A stretch of 64,000 bases of DNA from Zerene cesonia (GCF_012273895.1 NC_052124.1:2170001-2234000); one strand, 5' to 3'. Shown: positions 1-12,260, numbered from the stretch's first letter. Notes: a model not told the origin generated them from the sequence alone. Numbers and translations: made by a program.

Positions 1-2222
1 ATAGATGGAGTTCTAGTATTTGGGTTTAATAACAATTACACCTTGATTTTATGTTTTTAATAAGTTTTAAACTTATTTTGATATAAAAATATCAAATGAT
101 TAATCTTTTATTATAAGTTTTGTTTTGATTTTAATAATAATTAACAACCTCGTATTGTTTACGAGACGTTGTTTTGAACTATCGTTCCATACGTTCCAAT
201 CTAATTTATACCCAAAAGCCATTTACAATTAAATCGAAATTCCCAAAATCCACCCGGCAAGACGCTCGCGTGCTCCCAAGCAATCTATGTCGTGAGATCG
301 ATGCGGCTAATGTATGGATATCGAAGCGCAGAACCACCGGGTTTAAAACCATTATTCCAGTGGTGAAAGCGAAGCTATGCTATGCTACTTCATAAAAAAA
401 CTGCTATACGTTAATAGTTTTGTGGATGCTTGTGGAAAAATGAGAAAATCTTACCTAAAAGCAAAATAGGTTTACTATTCGTGTTTTTATTCCATCGTCT
501 TTGCCGGATTGCACTCATGGCTAAATCCTCGGGTATTGGTAGTTATAGTGAAATAAGTAGATAGTTTTTAATAAGTTTGGTAATGGATATTATATTATAC
601 AAAGGTTAGGTTGAATAACGAAATCACGATTTCACCACTAATCCTAACTTTGAATTACTTGCCAATAATCTTGTCCCATAGAGTACATCCGCATCACTTA
701 AATTTGACAAGATTAAAGCTTCCCAAAGCTTCACGGCGCACTCTTCACGTAGAAAATCTCGCACGTGATAAAAAAATTTTAACTCTGTAAAAACAGTTCC
801 TCACTAATTCATGATTGAAGGCCACAAAATTCATACCATATTCTTCTAATGACTTATCCCAGCTGAGACTCAATGCCGTGGCATCAAAGAAAGCACTAGC
901 TAACTATTTATTAGTTTCTATCTCAGTCCGATGGGTTTAATACCTAATTTCTACTTAATTCGCCCGTCCATTTATTCCGATTGCGGTCTTATTTATAGCG
1001 CCGTGCGAATTGGCCCAGGAGTTTTGTTTGCGAGTAGCTTGTTTATTAGCTAAGCTGCGATTGAGCATGTTGTGTGCAGTTTAATGGTTAGCAGGTTATA
1101 TTGGCCACTTATGTTTTATCAACTATCTATTAAATTGGTAGGAAGATGGAACTATGATAGTGCGAATCGTGCAGAGATTCATTGTGCAACAAGATGTCTT
1201 AAATTAGGATTCTAGTTAGAGAGTAGATAAGGATAATACGTGTAAATTGCATGTTTTTTCTTGGAAAGTTTAATATCAGGGTGTGTGCTAGTTACAATAT
1301 TGTTGCATGTATTATAATTACATTTCAGAATGAACTTTGAGAAATAAAAAAATATCATCATCAAAATATCATATGAATCATCGTTTGATCATCCCTTTCC
1401 ATTATCTACAAGAACAGAGAAGCCAGTGTACAAGACAACCAAGTGCTGTTATAAAAACTAAATCGCCCCTCCATCACCGTATAACACCTTAGACAAACAG
1501 CGCATCATAGTTCAATGTTCTTGAAATATTAGACCAGCATAAACAATCAAAACTTACACGTGGCGCAGCCGTCCCCCACTCGATAAGCCGCAGCACAAAC
1601 GAATCTTCATTGGCCCTAAATCGTATCGGTAGCATTATTAATTAAAAGCAGAAGCCTCACCTGCCCCGGCTAAGACAAAGAGCGGACGATCGCTCGGGGC
1701 ATACAAATCCTTTAGGGTCCGTAATCCGCAAGGAACTATCGATACAAGAAACCTTGTAACGGGGCTTTGCATATATCGACATGTGGGACGTTAAGTGTTG
1801 TACTCCGACGGAGAGCGGATCCAAGCTGGAGATTACATAAATTAAAATTTTACTTCATGACTATGAGTGTATTTTCAGAATATTTTTAGTCGCTACTTTC
1901 AAATTAGAATATTATTGGCAAATTTTGTCAAGTGTCGATACTCGGACTCTGTAAAAAGATTTATCTAATAGACAGCAGCGGAGTTTTAACGAAACTCTAC
2001 AGTTCTTATGTCTAACTTATAACCGTTACATCTTTAAGTTCTCGAACATATATAATCCACCGTAATGAATCGATCAAAATAATAATTATAGCTCGTAAGA
2101 TAAACTGGTCCTTCGAGACAGTATCCGTCGGTTCAAGAACAATATTACTTGTCCATCGGCGATAAGTTATATTCCCAAGATATCAATAATTGTTTTAGTT
2201 TCGAATTAATTTTATAGAAGTA
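1..2222. other. AT-rich intergenic DNA, no gene
   Basis: No exon, RNA gene or recognised repeat is visible here. The 73-codon open frame at 174-395 has no recognisable motif and is of chance length for this base composition. The segment around 1560-1800 is richer in GC and in CpG than its surroundings and has no simple repeats, so it could be a conserved non-coding block, but nothing in it proves function. Confidence 0.5.
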
Positions 2223-2433
2223 CTAGCTACGCCCCGCGGTTTCACTCGCGTAAGTCATTATCGCATAGGAATTATCGGGTTAAAAAGTTGCCTATATGTT
2301 ATTCCAGTTGTCCAGCTGTCTACGTACCAAATTTCATTGCAATCGTTTCAGTAGTTTTTGCGTGAAAGAGTAACAAACACAAAAGTTTGTAATGTGTGCC
2401 TTACAAACTTTCACATTTATAATATTAGTAGGA
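2223..2433 (-). mobile_element. Helitron-like family A, copy 1
   Basis: This is a non-autonomous element read on the minus strand. It starts TCCTACTAATATTATAAATG and ends with a short GC hairpin followed by CTAG. The 5' TC, the 3' CTRR-type end and the hairpin about 8 bases before that end follow the Helitron rules. The internal landmarks shared with the other copies are present: a GAAAGTTTG-like start, CTCTTTCACGCAAAAACTACTGA, GATTGCAATGAAATTTGGTA and CCGCGGGGCG. There is no coding capacity. It resembles the abundant Lep1-type elements of Lepidoptera; the exact named family is not certain. Confidence 0.85.
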
Positions 2434-2854
2434 TGACTTCGGTAGGTGTATTCCTTAAAGGCCTTAATAATATGATAACACCCATCAGGATAATAAGTTA
2501 TTTCAACATGATAAAGAAAGTGTAAAGTTGTAGTTTTATATTAATTCTGTACCTATGAGTTACGTATGTTCAATTAAACATGCTATAACAATAGTTCAAT
2601 AGCTGTTTATTGAGAACTTAAGAGATTTCTTCACTATAAACGCTTTTTACATAAAAAAACAGAATGCAAATATATATCTACAATCAAATGTGAAGCCAAA
2701 GTTCTAAACCTTAATATTTCTAAGGGAAATATAGTATAAAAGCTCCTTAGTTGAACATTTTACCATTTTACTCCCGCCCACTAAACACGCAGTTTGCACT
2801 TATAGTTTATTAAAATATTTCCAGCTCGTTCATTAATTATATGTATAGAAAATA

Positions 2855-3400
2855 CGTTTCATGGGTTTTACGCCCGCACCCGAACGAATTCAAAATGGCG
2901 TCATGTAAAACGTACATCGAATACTTGAGACTCGTTCTTTTCCCGCCTCAGAGTGTCGTTGGCGGCATTAAATCTTAATAAAACCCGTCATGCATTACGA
3001 TGTCGTCCTTTGATTTCTCACTCGGCAAACCGCGTCTCCGCATATCAAAGAAAATCACAACTCTTTTCATTGCGCGCCGATAGAATGCTCGGTGAGACCA
3101 CCTTAATTGATCCCGCACGCCCCCCACCTGTTTTAAAGTTTTAACCGGCGAGCGCATTCTGTACGACGCGCCGGGGACCTCGATAGAGTGGACAGTGCGC
3201 CTTCAATTTACTAATACAAATAAGCGAGCCGGTCCTTTGGGCCCCAAGCTACTGCGACGCTTTAAAAGGCGCTATTGTGTTCAACCCTCAATCGCGGTCT
3301 CGATTATCGGAACGAAAACACTCATCTATATTTTAAATAATGATCAGGGCAGGTCGGGGCGAACAATTGGAGAGTGATGGATCGCTCGACGCTGGCTACG
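2855..3400. other. GC-richer unique block, candidate conserved non-coding element
   Basis: The block is GC- and CpG-rich compared with its flanks and carries no recognised transposon. Short open frames occur on both strands (2953-3144 +, 2975-3157 -, 3195-3377 +), but none resembles a known protein and they overlap each other, as expected where stop codons are rarer. A cis-regulatory role is an inference from composition only. Confidence 0.3.
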
Positions 3401-3762
3401 TGAGCTTTGTTGTCACCCTTGTATTTTTTGAGGAACACAAAGATCTATGTGACCTTACATCAAAGGCCAATTAATCGTGTGCTTGTTATTCATCCATTCT
3501 TCTATTCCGCTTGTAGGTTTCTCATTAATACATATCGTCTTGATAAATATTTCGTTAGAGCCCATTTAAATGTGAACATTTTCTCCATTTCAGAAATCGC
3601 GTTTTTAAAATCCTAAATTAATACAATCTTGGCTCATTAGCGACAAAAAAAAAATCTCTCGATTTTTCTGCGAAACGTGAGGTAATTAGATTCGTAACTC
3701 GCTAATCAACAACATTCAGAATATTTGAAGAAAGCTAAAAAAGGGGCGTGAACAAACAACAT

Positions 3763-4071
3763 TTAATGAACCCCCCATACGTCATTAACTGGTAGGGGTG
3801 TTGCAAACAATCTCGTTCCAGTTTTCGAAAGGGACTGCTTGATAGTAGGCGGTAGTGCATTCGTTACAGCATCTCGAGTGGCAACCATTGTGCCTGGAGT
3901 AGTCTGCGCTGTTGTGTCCGAGATGTTGATAATTGCCCCCGCTGCTGAGAGAAAATGTGTTATGCGATCGTCATTGTTTCTTTTGCTTCGATGTCTGTCT
4001 ATTTTATCTTTTTTAATAGCTACAGAGGAATTTGTTTGGGAAGAACTCTCGGGTGTTTCTATTCGAAGCTT
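3763..4071 (-). CDS. Doubtful coding segment, about 102 codons, no start codon
   Basis: Read on the minus strand this stretch is open from just after a TGA near 4072 to a TAA at 3763-3765. The translation is rich in Ser, Thr, Lys and Asn at the start and ends in ...PLPVNDVWGVH. The only inframe Met lies about 41 codons from the end, so if real it is a terminal exon; a possible acceptor AAAG lies near 4070. The opposite strand is open too (90 codons). I do not recognise the protein. A stop-free run of this length is expected several times by chance in 64 kb, so confidence is low. Confidence 0.15.
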   Translation of the reverse strand, partial: KLRIETPESSSQTNSSVAIKKDKIDRHRSKRNNDDRITHFLSAAGAIINISDTTAQTTPGTMVATRDAVTNALPPTIKQSLSKTGTRLFATPLPVNDVWGVH

Positions 4072-4109
4072 TCAATTTGTGTGCCGTCGAAATAGGGGTC
4101 GTGAATTTT

Positions 4110-5018
4110 GATGTCTTAAAATAGTTCGTTTTTATAGTTGCAAAGATGTTTCATAATTTGTAATAAGTTACTCTAGATAATTGTTATTGTATGAAACATA
4201 AATAATTTAATCCACCGTTCTATATAAGAACATCGCAGTTTTTATAATGGTTTTGACAATAATTACAATTGGTAAACATTTAAGTAGTAGGCGTTGATAA
4301 CTCTTCACAGTGTCAAGATTTTACCAAACAAGGTATGACCCATACCTTTAGCTTGGTAAATACTTGAAACCATGCGAATGACAAAATCCTTTATTCAATA
4401 TAATATAAACATTAATACACCGCATTACAGGTTCTTAAAACTTTTATCTCAAATACAAATAATAATACAGATAGGAAAAATAATTTAAATCATAATCATA
4501 TAATCAAAAATTTCTCTATGTAATCATATCTAGATACTAATTACGCGTCAGTAAACAGAAGCTTTCTTATAATCTCAACTCGAGCCCATTATTATTGACT
4601 TAAACAACTATACGTCTTGTACCCTCGCCCCCAGTAATATACTGCTTCCAATATGTGGCACAGTTTATAAATTTAACGGCGGAGTCCCGTATTGTTCCTA
4701 AGATAGTTCGCCATGTCCTTTGAACAGGTAATGACATTATTTATAGGCAGTAAACTAAGGTTTAGCTGGAGACAATAGGCTAGAACGTTTTGCGAAGGTG
4801 AAGGGTGCACATTAGTTTCAGGAATTTTAATGCTAAGGATAATTTTGGGTTAGTGATTTGTGTGGTTGATGGGTCATTTTGTGATGTTTGTGGGGTTATG
4901 GTATGCATGTTTAATGGGTGAGTTGGTAATAATCTTTATGGCGCTGCATTTAGTCGAAAATTTAAGGATGGAAGGAAATTAATGAATGGATTTAGGTTGA
5001 ACCGAATTAACTATTATC
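4110..5018. other. AT-rich intergenic DNA, nothing seen
   Basis: There is no open frame of note, no RNA gene and no recognised repeat in this interval. Confidence 0.5.
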
Positions 5019-5095
5019 TGGCCAAGCTGTCTACTGCGACACCAAGGTCACGGTAAGGCGATAGACGCGGGTTCTAATTCCAACTCAAGAGCAAA
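5019..5095 (+). repeat. Degenerate tRNA-like sequence, possible SINE head
   Basis: TGGCCAAGCTG near 5019 resembles a polymerase III A box. GGGTTCTAATTCC about 55 bases later resembles a B box with one extra base. No cloverleaf can be folded with confidence and no SINE body was recognised downstream, so this is probably a worn SINE head or a chance match. Confidence 0.3.
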
Positions 5096-5399
5096 TTTTT
5101 AAGGGTTTGCCTCAATACTATTAAATACTTCAAACCCTATTGAATAACGACCAAGATAGCAACACAGATTTTATTTAATAGTATAAAAGTATTATTACTT
5201 CATAATTAAAGCTACGCCAAGGTGAGGCGGGAAAGAAAAGCGATGAAACCAATTCGGTAGCAATTATACTTAATTAAATTTAATAATTACTACTATCTCA
5301 CGAATGTAAGATATTCGTATGTCAATGTCCGTTTATACTTTAACCATGAAACAACTAAGACATGTTAGAATTACATAACACGACACATTTCATGAGAAA

Positions 5400-5830
5400 C
5401 AAGCCGGTTTAACGCTCGATCAAACACAAGAACTGCACACCTATAGGTCCACACCATTCTCTAACGATCGGCAAGCATGCATTTATAAAAATGCGTAAAC
5501 ATCATTTTAATGAGCACAATTTCACCATTGTCTCGGCGCGCAAAGAAAGCGGAGTCATTAAAATTATTTTCTCACAAGATATTGTCGCCTCGGGGTTTGA
5601 TGGTATCAAATTGGAATTATTCAGCGAATAGCCGGCCGTCTTGACGCGACAATGGCCCCTCCAGTCTTTGCGTTGCACCGTTATTAAAATCTCATGAAAC
5701 AATCGACTCGACAGCACACTTCCTGGGAAGTCGTACAGACTTGACACTGATGGTGGAGTCTTAAGGCAAGTCAGGATATCCTCTGAAATCTGCCCATTGT
5801 GCGCCAAGAATTTAGCTTACGTTCTATTAT
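5400..5830. other. Unique GC-richer block, candidate non-coding element
   Basis: The sequence is complex, with moderate GC, and contains no known repeat. A 101-codon minus-strand open frame (5502-5807) has no recognisable domain, so I do not call a gene. Confidence 0.25.
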
Positions 5831-6021
5831 GATCGCCAGTTCTATTGTGAATTGACGCTGGGTTTATAGTTGCGGTTTATTTATTGTATTTTAGAGGAAG
5901 TATTTTAATGGAAGAATTGATTAATTATTTTTGAATTATTTGTAATTGAACGAATGCATATTTTCTTTCAGAACTTTTGGATAGATTTTGATAAGTAATG
6001 TTATTGGTTTTTACAGCATTA

Positions 6022-6131
6022 CCTGCGCATTCACAGAGGTACTACCTTTGCGAATGTTTATGGGCGGTGGTGATCGCTTACCATCAGGCGAACCACCAGC
6101 TCAGCTGCCCGCTATGACATAAAAAAAAAAA
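6022..6131 (+). repeat. Non-LTR or SINE 3' tail, family K, with poly-A
   Basis: The core GGGCGGTGGTGATCGCTTAC, followed by CATCAGGCGAACCACCAGCT, recurs in several places in this window. This copy ends in a run of eleven A after GCTATGACAT, so it is a 3' terminus in the plus orientation, inserted by retrotransposition. Only the tail is present. Confidence 0.75.
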
Positions 6132-6439
6132 CCGTTACTTTATTTTGTAAAAGAACGAATCGTTAGACAAACGAAGTGGCATTTTATTGTGTCATACATT
6201 CGATATTTTTTTCATTAGTAAATCGTAGTAGTAATGAACAAAAAGCGAGTTGTCACCGCTATTGAAATGTATTTACGAGTGCTAAAAACGTCATAATTTT
6301 TTGAAAATTGTCTATTTATAATTCGCAATCAGCAAAGATCATACGTATACATAGTCTTCAATAAGTACCCAATACACTCCATTAAATGTTCGCACACGTT
6401 GTTACCTAAAACAAAATAATAAAAATACACCCGCAACAG

Positions 6440-6720
6440 CGTCCAATATCTGAACGCGCAGTCAATGCATGAAGAATTAATACCGGGGCAGCACCGATGG
6501 TGATCATTACAGGACAATTATCCTGCCACTTCACAGGAAACTGAAGGGGTTCACTCGGAAATCTGATTCTTTTTGTTCCATTCGCGACGGAACTCGGAAA
6601 TTTCGCGAAATAAGTCCAACAATCGAAAACGGTAGTTTCAAGTGATCCCGTAATTATAATGTGGCGTTGTAATTGGTGGGGGGCCGTAAATATTTTGCCA
6701 ACTGATGTTTGGTTACAATG
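6440..6720. other. Unique GC-richer block
   Basis: This stretch is complex and repeat-free with higher GC than its flanks. No exon is recognised. Confidence 0.2.
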
Positions 6721-7089
6721 CAGTTTATTGGATGTAAAACGAATGGGAGGAAATATTATTGTATTCTAGATTATTCTACAATTCGCCTGGAGACAATATA
6801 AACATAAGTAGTTATGAAACATGTTTTTGGAAACCGGTAATTTAGGCAAAATATAGACAATATAATTAGTGTTATGTAACATGTTTATAAAACATAGCGG
6901 AGAGCATTGAATAATCAAGTAACATCCAGCTTCTAGAAATGTTGAATTAACGTTCGCAATTAGAGAGGAATGTATTTAGAATTGCATCAAACAATTCTTC
7001 AATACATTTATGTTTCTTTATTTTATTTCATTAAGAATAGGCATCCATATATATAATTATAACTAATTATAAATATGTGTGAAATTGTG

Positions 7090-7145
7090 CATAATATTAC
7101 ACATAACATTAATAAGTTACACATAATATTACACATAACATTATC
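7090..7145 (+). repeat. Short tandem duplication, about 32 bp period
   Basis: ATAATATTACACATAACATT occurs at 7091 and again at 7123, separated by AATAAGTTACAC. It is a two-copy tandem repeat in AT-rich DNA. Confidence 0.7.
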
Positions 7146-7431
7146 ATATTATCTATTATTTTTCGGCATGGGTTATATCCCAATGCCTCGACATAGAACT
7201 TTCCCATCTGTGTACGCTTATTGACAGTCCATCACAGTAAATGGATAGGTCAGTGTATAGTTTTAACTTTTTTATAATGATAAATTATTAACATCGGGAT
7301 ATGAATAAAGTCTTAAAAATACTGTACCCCTTTTAGATCCTCTTTACTCATCTAAAATGATAGTTATATGAAAAAATTTCTTACGTTTATCTAGTACGAT
7401 GTTGTTTAGTTTAGTTTAATACTAGCTGCGC

Positions 7432-7623
7432 CTCGCGGTTTCACTCGCGTAAGTCCGTAACCCGTAGGTATCTCGGGATAAAAAGTTGCCTATTGTAATT
7501 CCAGTTGTCTAGCTGCCTACGTACCAAATATCATTGCAATTGGTTTAGTAGTTTTTGCGCAAAAAAGCAACAAACACACACACATCCTAACAAACTTTCA
7601 CATTTATAATATTATTAGTAGGA
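7432..7623 (-). mobile_element. Helitron-like family A, copy 2
   Basis: On the minus strand it runs from TCC at 7623 to CTAG at 7432, with the family landmarks and the CGCGGTTTCACTCGCG hairpin region. Outside the 5' end, extra GTAGGA-type motifs continue to about 7645. Confidence 0.85.
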
Positions 7624-7779
7624 AGTAGAATTAGTAGGATAGGATAGAATGATGCTGAAGTGTTTTAAATGTACATCTTAAAAACTTTTTTATTATAATT
7701 AATAACAAAAACGCATTAAAAATAAGGAAATCCCTACACAATCATCGCTCGCGTTTATCGATTCGAAATAAAAAAAATG

Positions 7780-8915
7780 GTTGCCTGTAAATTCGGTTTT
7801 ACGGGCGAAGATTTTACGTGACAACGTCTTTTTGTCGGTAGAATATTNNNNNNNNNNNNNNNNNNNNNNNNNNNNNNNNNNNNNNNNNNNNNNNNNNNNN
7901 NNNNNNNNNNNNNNNNNNNNNNNNNNNNNNNNNNNNNNNNNNNNNNNNNNNNNNNNNNNNNNNNNNNNNNNNNNNNNNNNNNNNNNNNNNNNNNNNNNNN
8001 NNNNNNNNNNNNNNNNNNNNNNNNNNNNNNNNNNNNNNNNNNNNNNNNNNNNNNNNNNNNNNNNNNNNNNNNNNNNNNNNNNNNNNNNNNNNNNNNNNNN
8101 NNNNNNNNNNNNNNNNNNNNNNNNNNNNNNNNNNNNNNNNNNNNNNNNNNNNNNNNNNNNNNNNNNNNNNNNNNNNNNNNNNNNNNNNNNNNNNNNNNNN
8201 NNNNNNNNNNNNNNNNNNNNNNNNNNNNNNNNNNNNNNNNNNNNNNNNNNNNNNNNNNNNNNNNNNNNNNNNNNNNNNNNNNNNNNNNNNNNNNNNNNNN
8301 NNNNNNNNNNNNNNNNNNNNNNNNNNNNNNNNNNNNNNNNNNNNNNNNNNNNNNNNNNNNNNNNNNNNNNNNNNNNNNNNNNNNNNNNNNNNNNNNNNNN
8401 NNNNNNNNNNNNNNNNNNNNNNNNNNNNNNNNNNNNNNNNNNNNNNNNNNNNNNNNNNNNNNNNNNNNNNNNNNNNNNNNNNNNNNNNNNNNNNNNNNNN
8501 NNNNNNNNNNNNNNNNNNNNNNNNNNNNNNNNNNNNNNNNNNNNNNNNNNNNNNNNNNNNNNNNNNNNNNNNNNNNNNNNNNNNNNNNNNNNNNNNNNNN
8601 NNNNNNNNNNNNNNNNNNNNNNNNNNNNNNNNNNNNNNNNNNNNNNNNNNNNNNNNNNNNNNNNNNNNNNNNNNNNNNNNNNNNNNNNNNNNNNNNNNNN
8701 NNNNNNNNNNNNNNNNNNNNNNNNNNNNNNNNNNNNNNNNNNNNNNNNNNNNNNNNNNNNNNNNNNNNNNNNNNNNNNNNNNNNNNNNNNNNNNNNNNNN
8801 NNNNNNNNNNNNNNNNNNNNNNNNNNNNNNNNNNNNNNNNNNNNNNNTACCGGGCGTTACACTTTTTCATGAGTGACTCCGAGCCGCAACCTAATTTAAG
8901 ACGTTGTCACGTCAA
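7780..8915 (+). mobile_element. Unclassified family J element, copy 1, interrupted by an assembly gap
   Basis: The left part (7780-7847) and right part (8848-8915) match the two ends of the family J copies at 21.9 and 40.1 kb. The left part carries ACGTGACAACGTC and the right part AAGACGTTGTCACGT, which are inverted with respect to each other. The middle is entirely N. The true size of the missing piece is probably close to the 206 bases found in copy 3. Confidence 0.8.
7848..8847. other. Assembly gap of 1000 N
   Basis: Exactly 1000 N, so it is a placeholder of unknown length. Both edges lie inside a family J copy. Confidence 0.99.
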
Positions 8916-9452
8916 AAAAAACGAAATAAAATCATCCAACAGGAGCTGAAATAAACCACCACACTGCACATTAGCCGTGTCATTATAATTTCTTAAAGGT
9001 GCGGGTAGTTGTTAAATAGTGCAACAATAGGTGGCTGGTGGGTCCATTAATGATGCACAGTTTGGCTTCGGACCTTCGCCTTTTGTGCGATATATTTGCA
9101 TTTCGACCGCTAACATGTGAATTTGATAAGGACTTCGTTCAGGTGAATTTTTAATACGTACGTGGTTGAGTTAGAGTTGAGTTATTTATTGGTTATGATT
9201 TGATTGTAGTTTTTGTTGAAATGGTTTGTTTTATTTAATACAATTAGTATGGTGAGGTTAATGGTAGCCGTATCGCCGTAATGCATAAATTTATCTAATT
9301 AGCTGAGGAATCGTTAATCACTTGAATATATAGGTAGTCTGTTTGTTTCAGCAAACATATAATGGTATTTATATAAAAGTGCTGTGGTTTATTAGATGAT
9401 TCAACTAATTGTCTACTATATCCTATCCTATTAATATTCCTACTATCCTACT
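8916..9452. other. Intergenic DNA, no gene
   Basis: Apart from TCCTA-type repeats leading into the next Helitron-like copy (9420-9452), nothing is recognised. Confidence 0.5.
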
Positions 9453-9650
9453 TCCTACTAATATTATAAATGCGAAAGTTTGTTAGGATTTGTGTGTTTG
9501 TTGCTCTTTCACGCAAAAACTACTGAACCGATTGCAATGAAATTTGGTACGTAGATAGCTGGACAACTGGAAAAACATATAGGCAACTTTTTATCCCGAT
9601 ATTTCTACGGGATATGCACTTACGCGGGTGTAACCGCGGGGCGCAGCTAG
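9453..9650 (+). mobile_element. Helitron-like family A, copy 3
   Basis: It runs from TCCTACTAATATTATAAATG at 9453 to CTAG at 9647-9650 and is nearly full length. Several degenerate TCCTA motifs (9420-9452) lie directly 5' of the element end. Confidence 0.9.
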
Positions 9651-9889
9651 TAATCTATAAAGCATAGATAGACTAGATGATCCACTGCGTTTCTCTTTTA
9701 TTTGTTCGTTACAAAATAATCAAAAATTTTGTTTTTACTCCCTTATATTGAGTATTTATGTTCCATTACAATAGGACTTTCATAATGTACAATCATATAT
9801 ATAATATACAAGATTCTCGTCAAATAAATAAACGGAACAGTTAAACGTGTCTGCAAGAACGGCAGAGCTTCGTTTGTAACCGAATCAGA

Positions 9890-10480
9890 ATATAATTTCA
9901 CAATTAAGATAATTCGCACATCAACATTTGCTTTCGGCACACGTGAAGCCGCGTCGCAGAACGCGTTCAACCCCAACCGTAACTCGGACTTGGCTTAAAA
10001 TTACCATCACCTCCGCGTAAGGTAAATATGTCGGCAAGAAATTCGCTTTGAACCCTTTCGGGCCTTTGTTGTTCAACTAAAACTATTCTCAGTTAATCCC
10101 GGGATAAACAGTAGTTGTTAATAAATTAACCTGTTATTAATATATGTTAGTGTGACCGGACAAGGTGTCCCCCGGGGCATCGCTTTTATATTCAACAAAA
10201 GGTAATTGTTAAAGATGTATTCGGCTCCACGGTAAATATCGTAGTGGTTTTTGTGTTGTTTAATAAATGAGTGTAAAGGTTTGCTCGCTTGCTTTTGAAA
10301 TGTCCATCGCTAGTTACCCTTCGTATGGTATTTATATTTGTTTTGGGTCTCCGTTAGGAGCGTGGACGCGGGCGAATCGGTGATGAATTCGTTCGTTTCA
10401 TATTTTCGTGAAATGGTGCGCTCGGAATATGTAAGTGCGCGTTAGGTTAATTAAGGATTGTTGTGTGTGCTTAAGGTTGC
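9890..10480. other. Unique GC-richer blocks, candidate non-coding elements
   Basis: Two complex, repeat-free stretches (about 9890-10230 and 10330-10480) stand out in base composition. No exon signature is seen. Confidence 0.25.
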
Positions 10481-10780
10481 GAGCGTGCGGTTAGGTGAAC
10501 GAGGGCTTTATTTTTATCTAGTGTTTGTTTCGATAAATGTGTACATTATGTGTTAGTTAGTTCTTTAAATAATTAAGATGCTGCTTGCGGAATACTAGTA
10601 TATTGATATGATATTGCGTTTAATTACGATTAGCAATAAGTTGGCGTGTTTGTTGTAGCTGCGGAATGTGGAAAGGGATATTAAACTTTAAAATCACCTT
10701 CTACGTACGAATAGCAACCATTGTAAAAATCGTTTCACAGTATCCCGTATAGAATTCGTCATATTAGAAAAATATCAATT

Positions 10781-10952
10781 TACACTAATGTTATAAAGAG
10801 AAAGGAACCTATGTACTTTTGTATGTTTGTAACGTTTTCACGCAAAATACCACTGGACCGATTTCAGAAATTCTTTCACTATTAGAAAGTTGTAACTTCA
10901 CTGAATCAATGACTTTAGATGAACCATGGGCGAAGCCGGGTCGAACAGCTAG
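10781..10952 (+). mobile_element. Helitron-like family D element
   Basis: The 5' part TACACTAATGTTATAAAGAG is a variant of the shared CTAATATTATAAA start. The 3' part is GGGCGAAGCCGGGTCGAAC then CAGCTAG. The organisation is like family A, but the body differs. Confidence 0.65.
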
Positions 10953-11285
10953 TTATAAATAAATTAACAAACATAAACCCCTAACCATATTCCAAACATA
11001 TCACGCTCCATATATTTCTACGTTTCGCAGAATCCAGTAACAATTAAGCACATCAGACGTCTTACACTAATCTCCATATAATCCGAACGGAGCTAATAAA
11101 TAAGAAAAACTCGGTCAGCCGAGGGTGGCTGAGTGCTTCACGTCATAGGCGAAATCCCGGTGAAGTAAGCCCGGGCGATGTTCGATGGTTGCTATCTTAG
11201 TAATAGCAATAGCTTTGTATTAAGCCGCTGGCGAGCGTCGTTGTGTGGTGCAAGTTATACGAACAAGATTTGGATTTAATCCTAA

Positions 11286-11493
11286 TCCTACTAATATTAT
11301 AAATGCGAAAGTTTGTAAGGACGTGTGTGTGTGTGTGTGTTTGTTCCTCTTTCACGCAAAAACTACTGAGCCGATTGCAATGAAATTTGGTACGTAGACA
11401 ACTGGAAAACTGGAATAACATATAGGCAACTTTTTATCACGATATTCCTATGGGATACGGATTTACGCGGGTGAAACCGCGGGGCGCAGCTAG
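11286..11493 (+). mobile_element. Helitron-like family A, copy 4
   Basis: Runs from TCCTACTAATATTATAAATG to CTAG and is full length. It carries a (GT)n run at about 11323-11340 at the position where other copies also have TG runs. A minus-strand 74-codon frame at 11197-11421 is just a shadow of this element. Confidence 0.9.
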
Positions 11494-11689
11494 TTTTACA
11501 TGATTAAGTGTAGAAAGGAGATTATTGTAGCAATTTTTGCTTATATTTAATCTATCAACTGAATATAAAGGAGGTGATCAATTCTATGTAGGTACTGTAT
11601 TTTTTTTTTGTTGTTGTTTTCAGAATATTCGACTGGGTGAACAGATTGTGATGATTCTTTTTCATTGTATTGAAACTACGCGGGCATAG

Positions 11690-12260
11690 TCTAACGTAGA
11701 ATCTCTGTAACCTTAGCTTAAATTCTTGTAACTATTGCAAGCCTACATTACCTCCCGGATGCCTCGGATCGCTCGAAACCCATAAGATGGTACACACATC
11801 TATATCGGCGTGGCTTAGCGCTTTTTCATCAATCCTGCTTTATTACGGCGGATTCGCCTTTGTCTACGTCCGGATGGCGGTCATTTAGCTTGACCGCGCC
11901 CGTCTCTATTACCACCATACGATTCCATTCATATCTGTCTCGAGACTCCTCTCGGATGCCGTGGCTTTAAGTTTTTCCTCCTCTATGGCCGACCATTGTC
12001 CGGTTATATTTCTATTGGGCAATTTTTAACGGGATTACACGCTTGCTCCTCACTCGATCACGTTTCCTCAGCTGCCCTCTATTTATGAGGCAATATCTCA
12101 TGGAATATCGAGCTAAGTAGTCTTTAATCTACTAATATAATGGGGATTTGGGAAATGTCTCGCCGCGTTCAATTGTTCGGTTTCTTATTGCCGCGCTCCG
12201 ATTTCTTTAATGCGTGCCGTTATTTTGCCGGGATTGCGGTAATGTATTTGATGTGTGATG
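11690..12260. other. Long unique GC-richer block, candidate conserved non-coding element
   Basis: The block is a complex sequence with many CpG and no recognised repeat, in which no exon could be identified. It is one of the longest such blocks in the window. A regulatory role is inference only. Confidence 0.3.

Noticed and set aside
7755..8872. Long open frames on both strands across 7,755-8,872
   Set aside because: They run through the N gap and have no real sequence in the middle.
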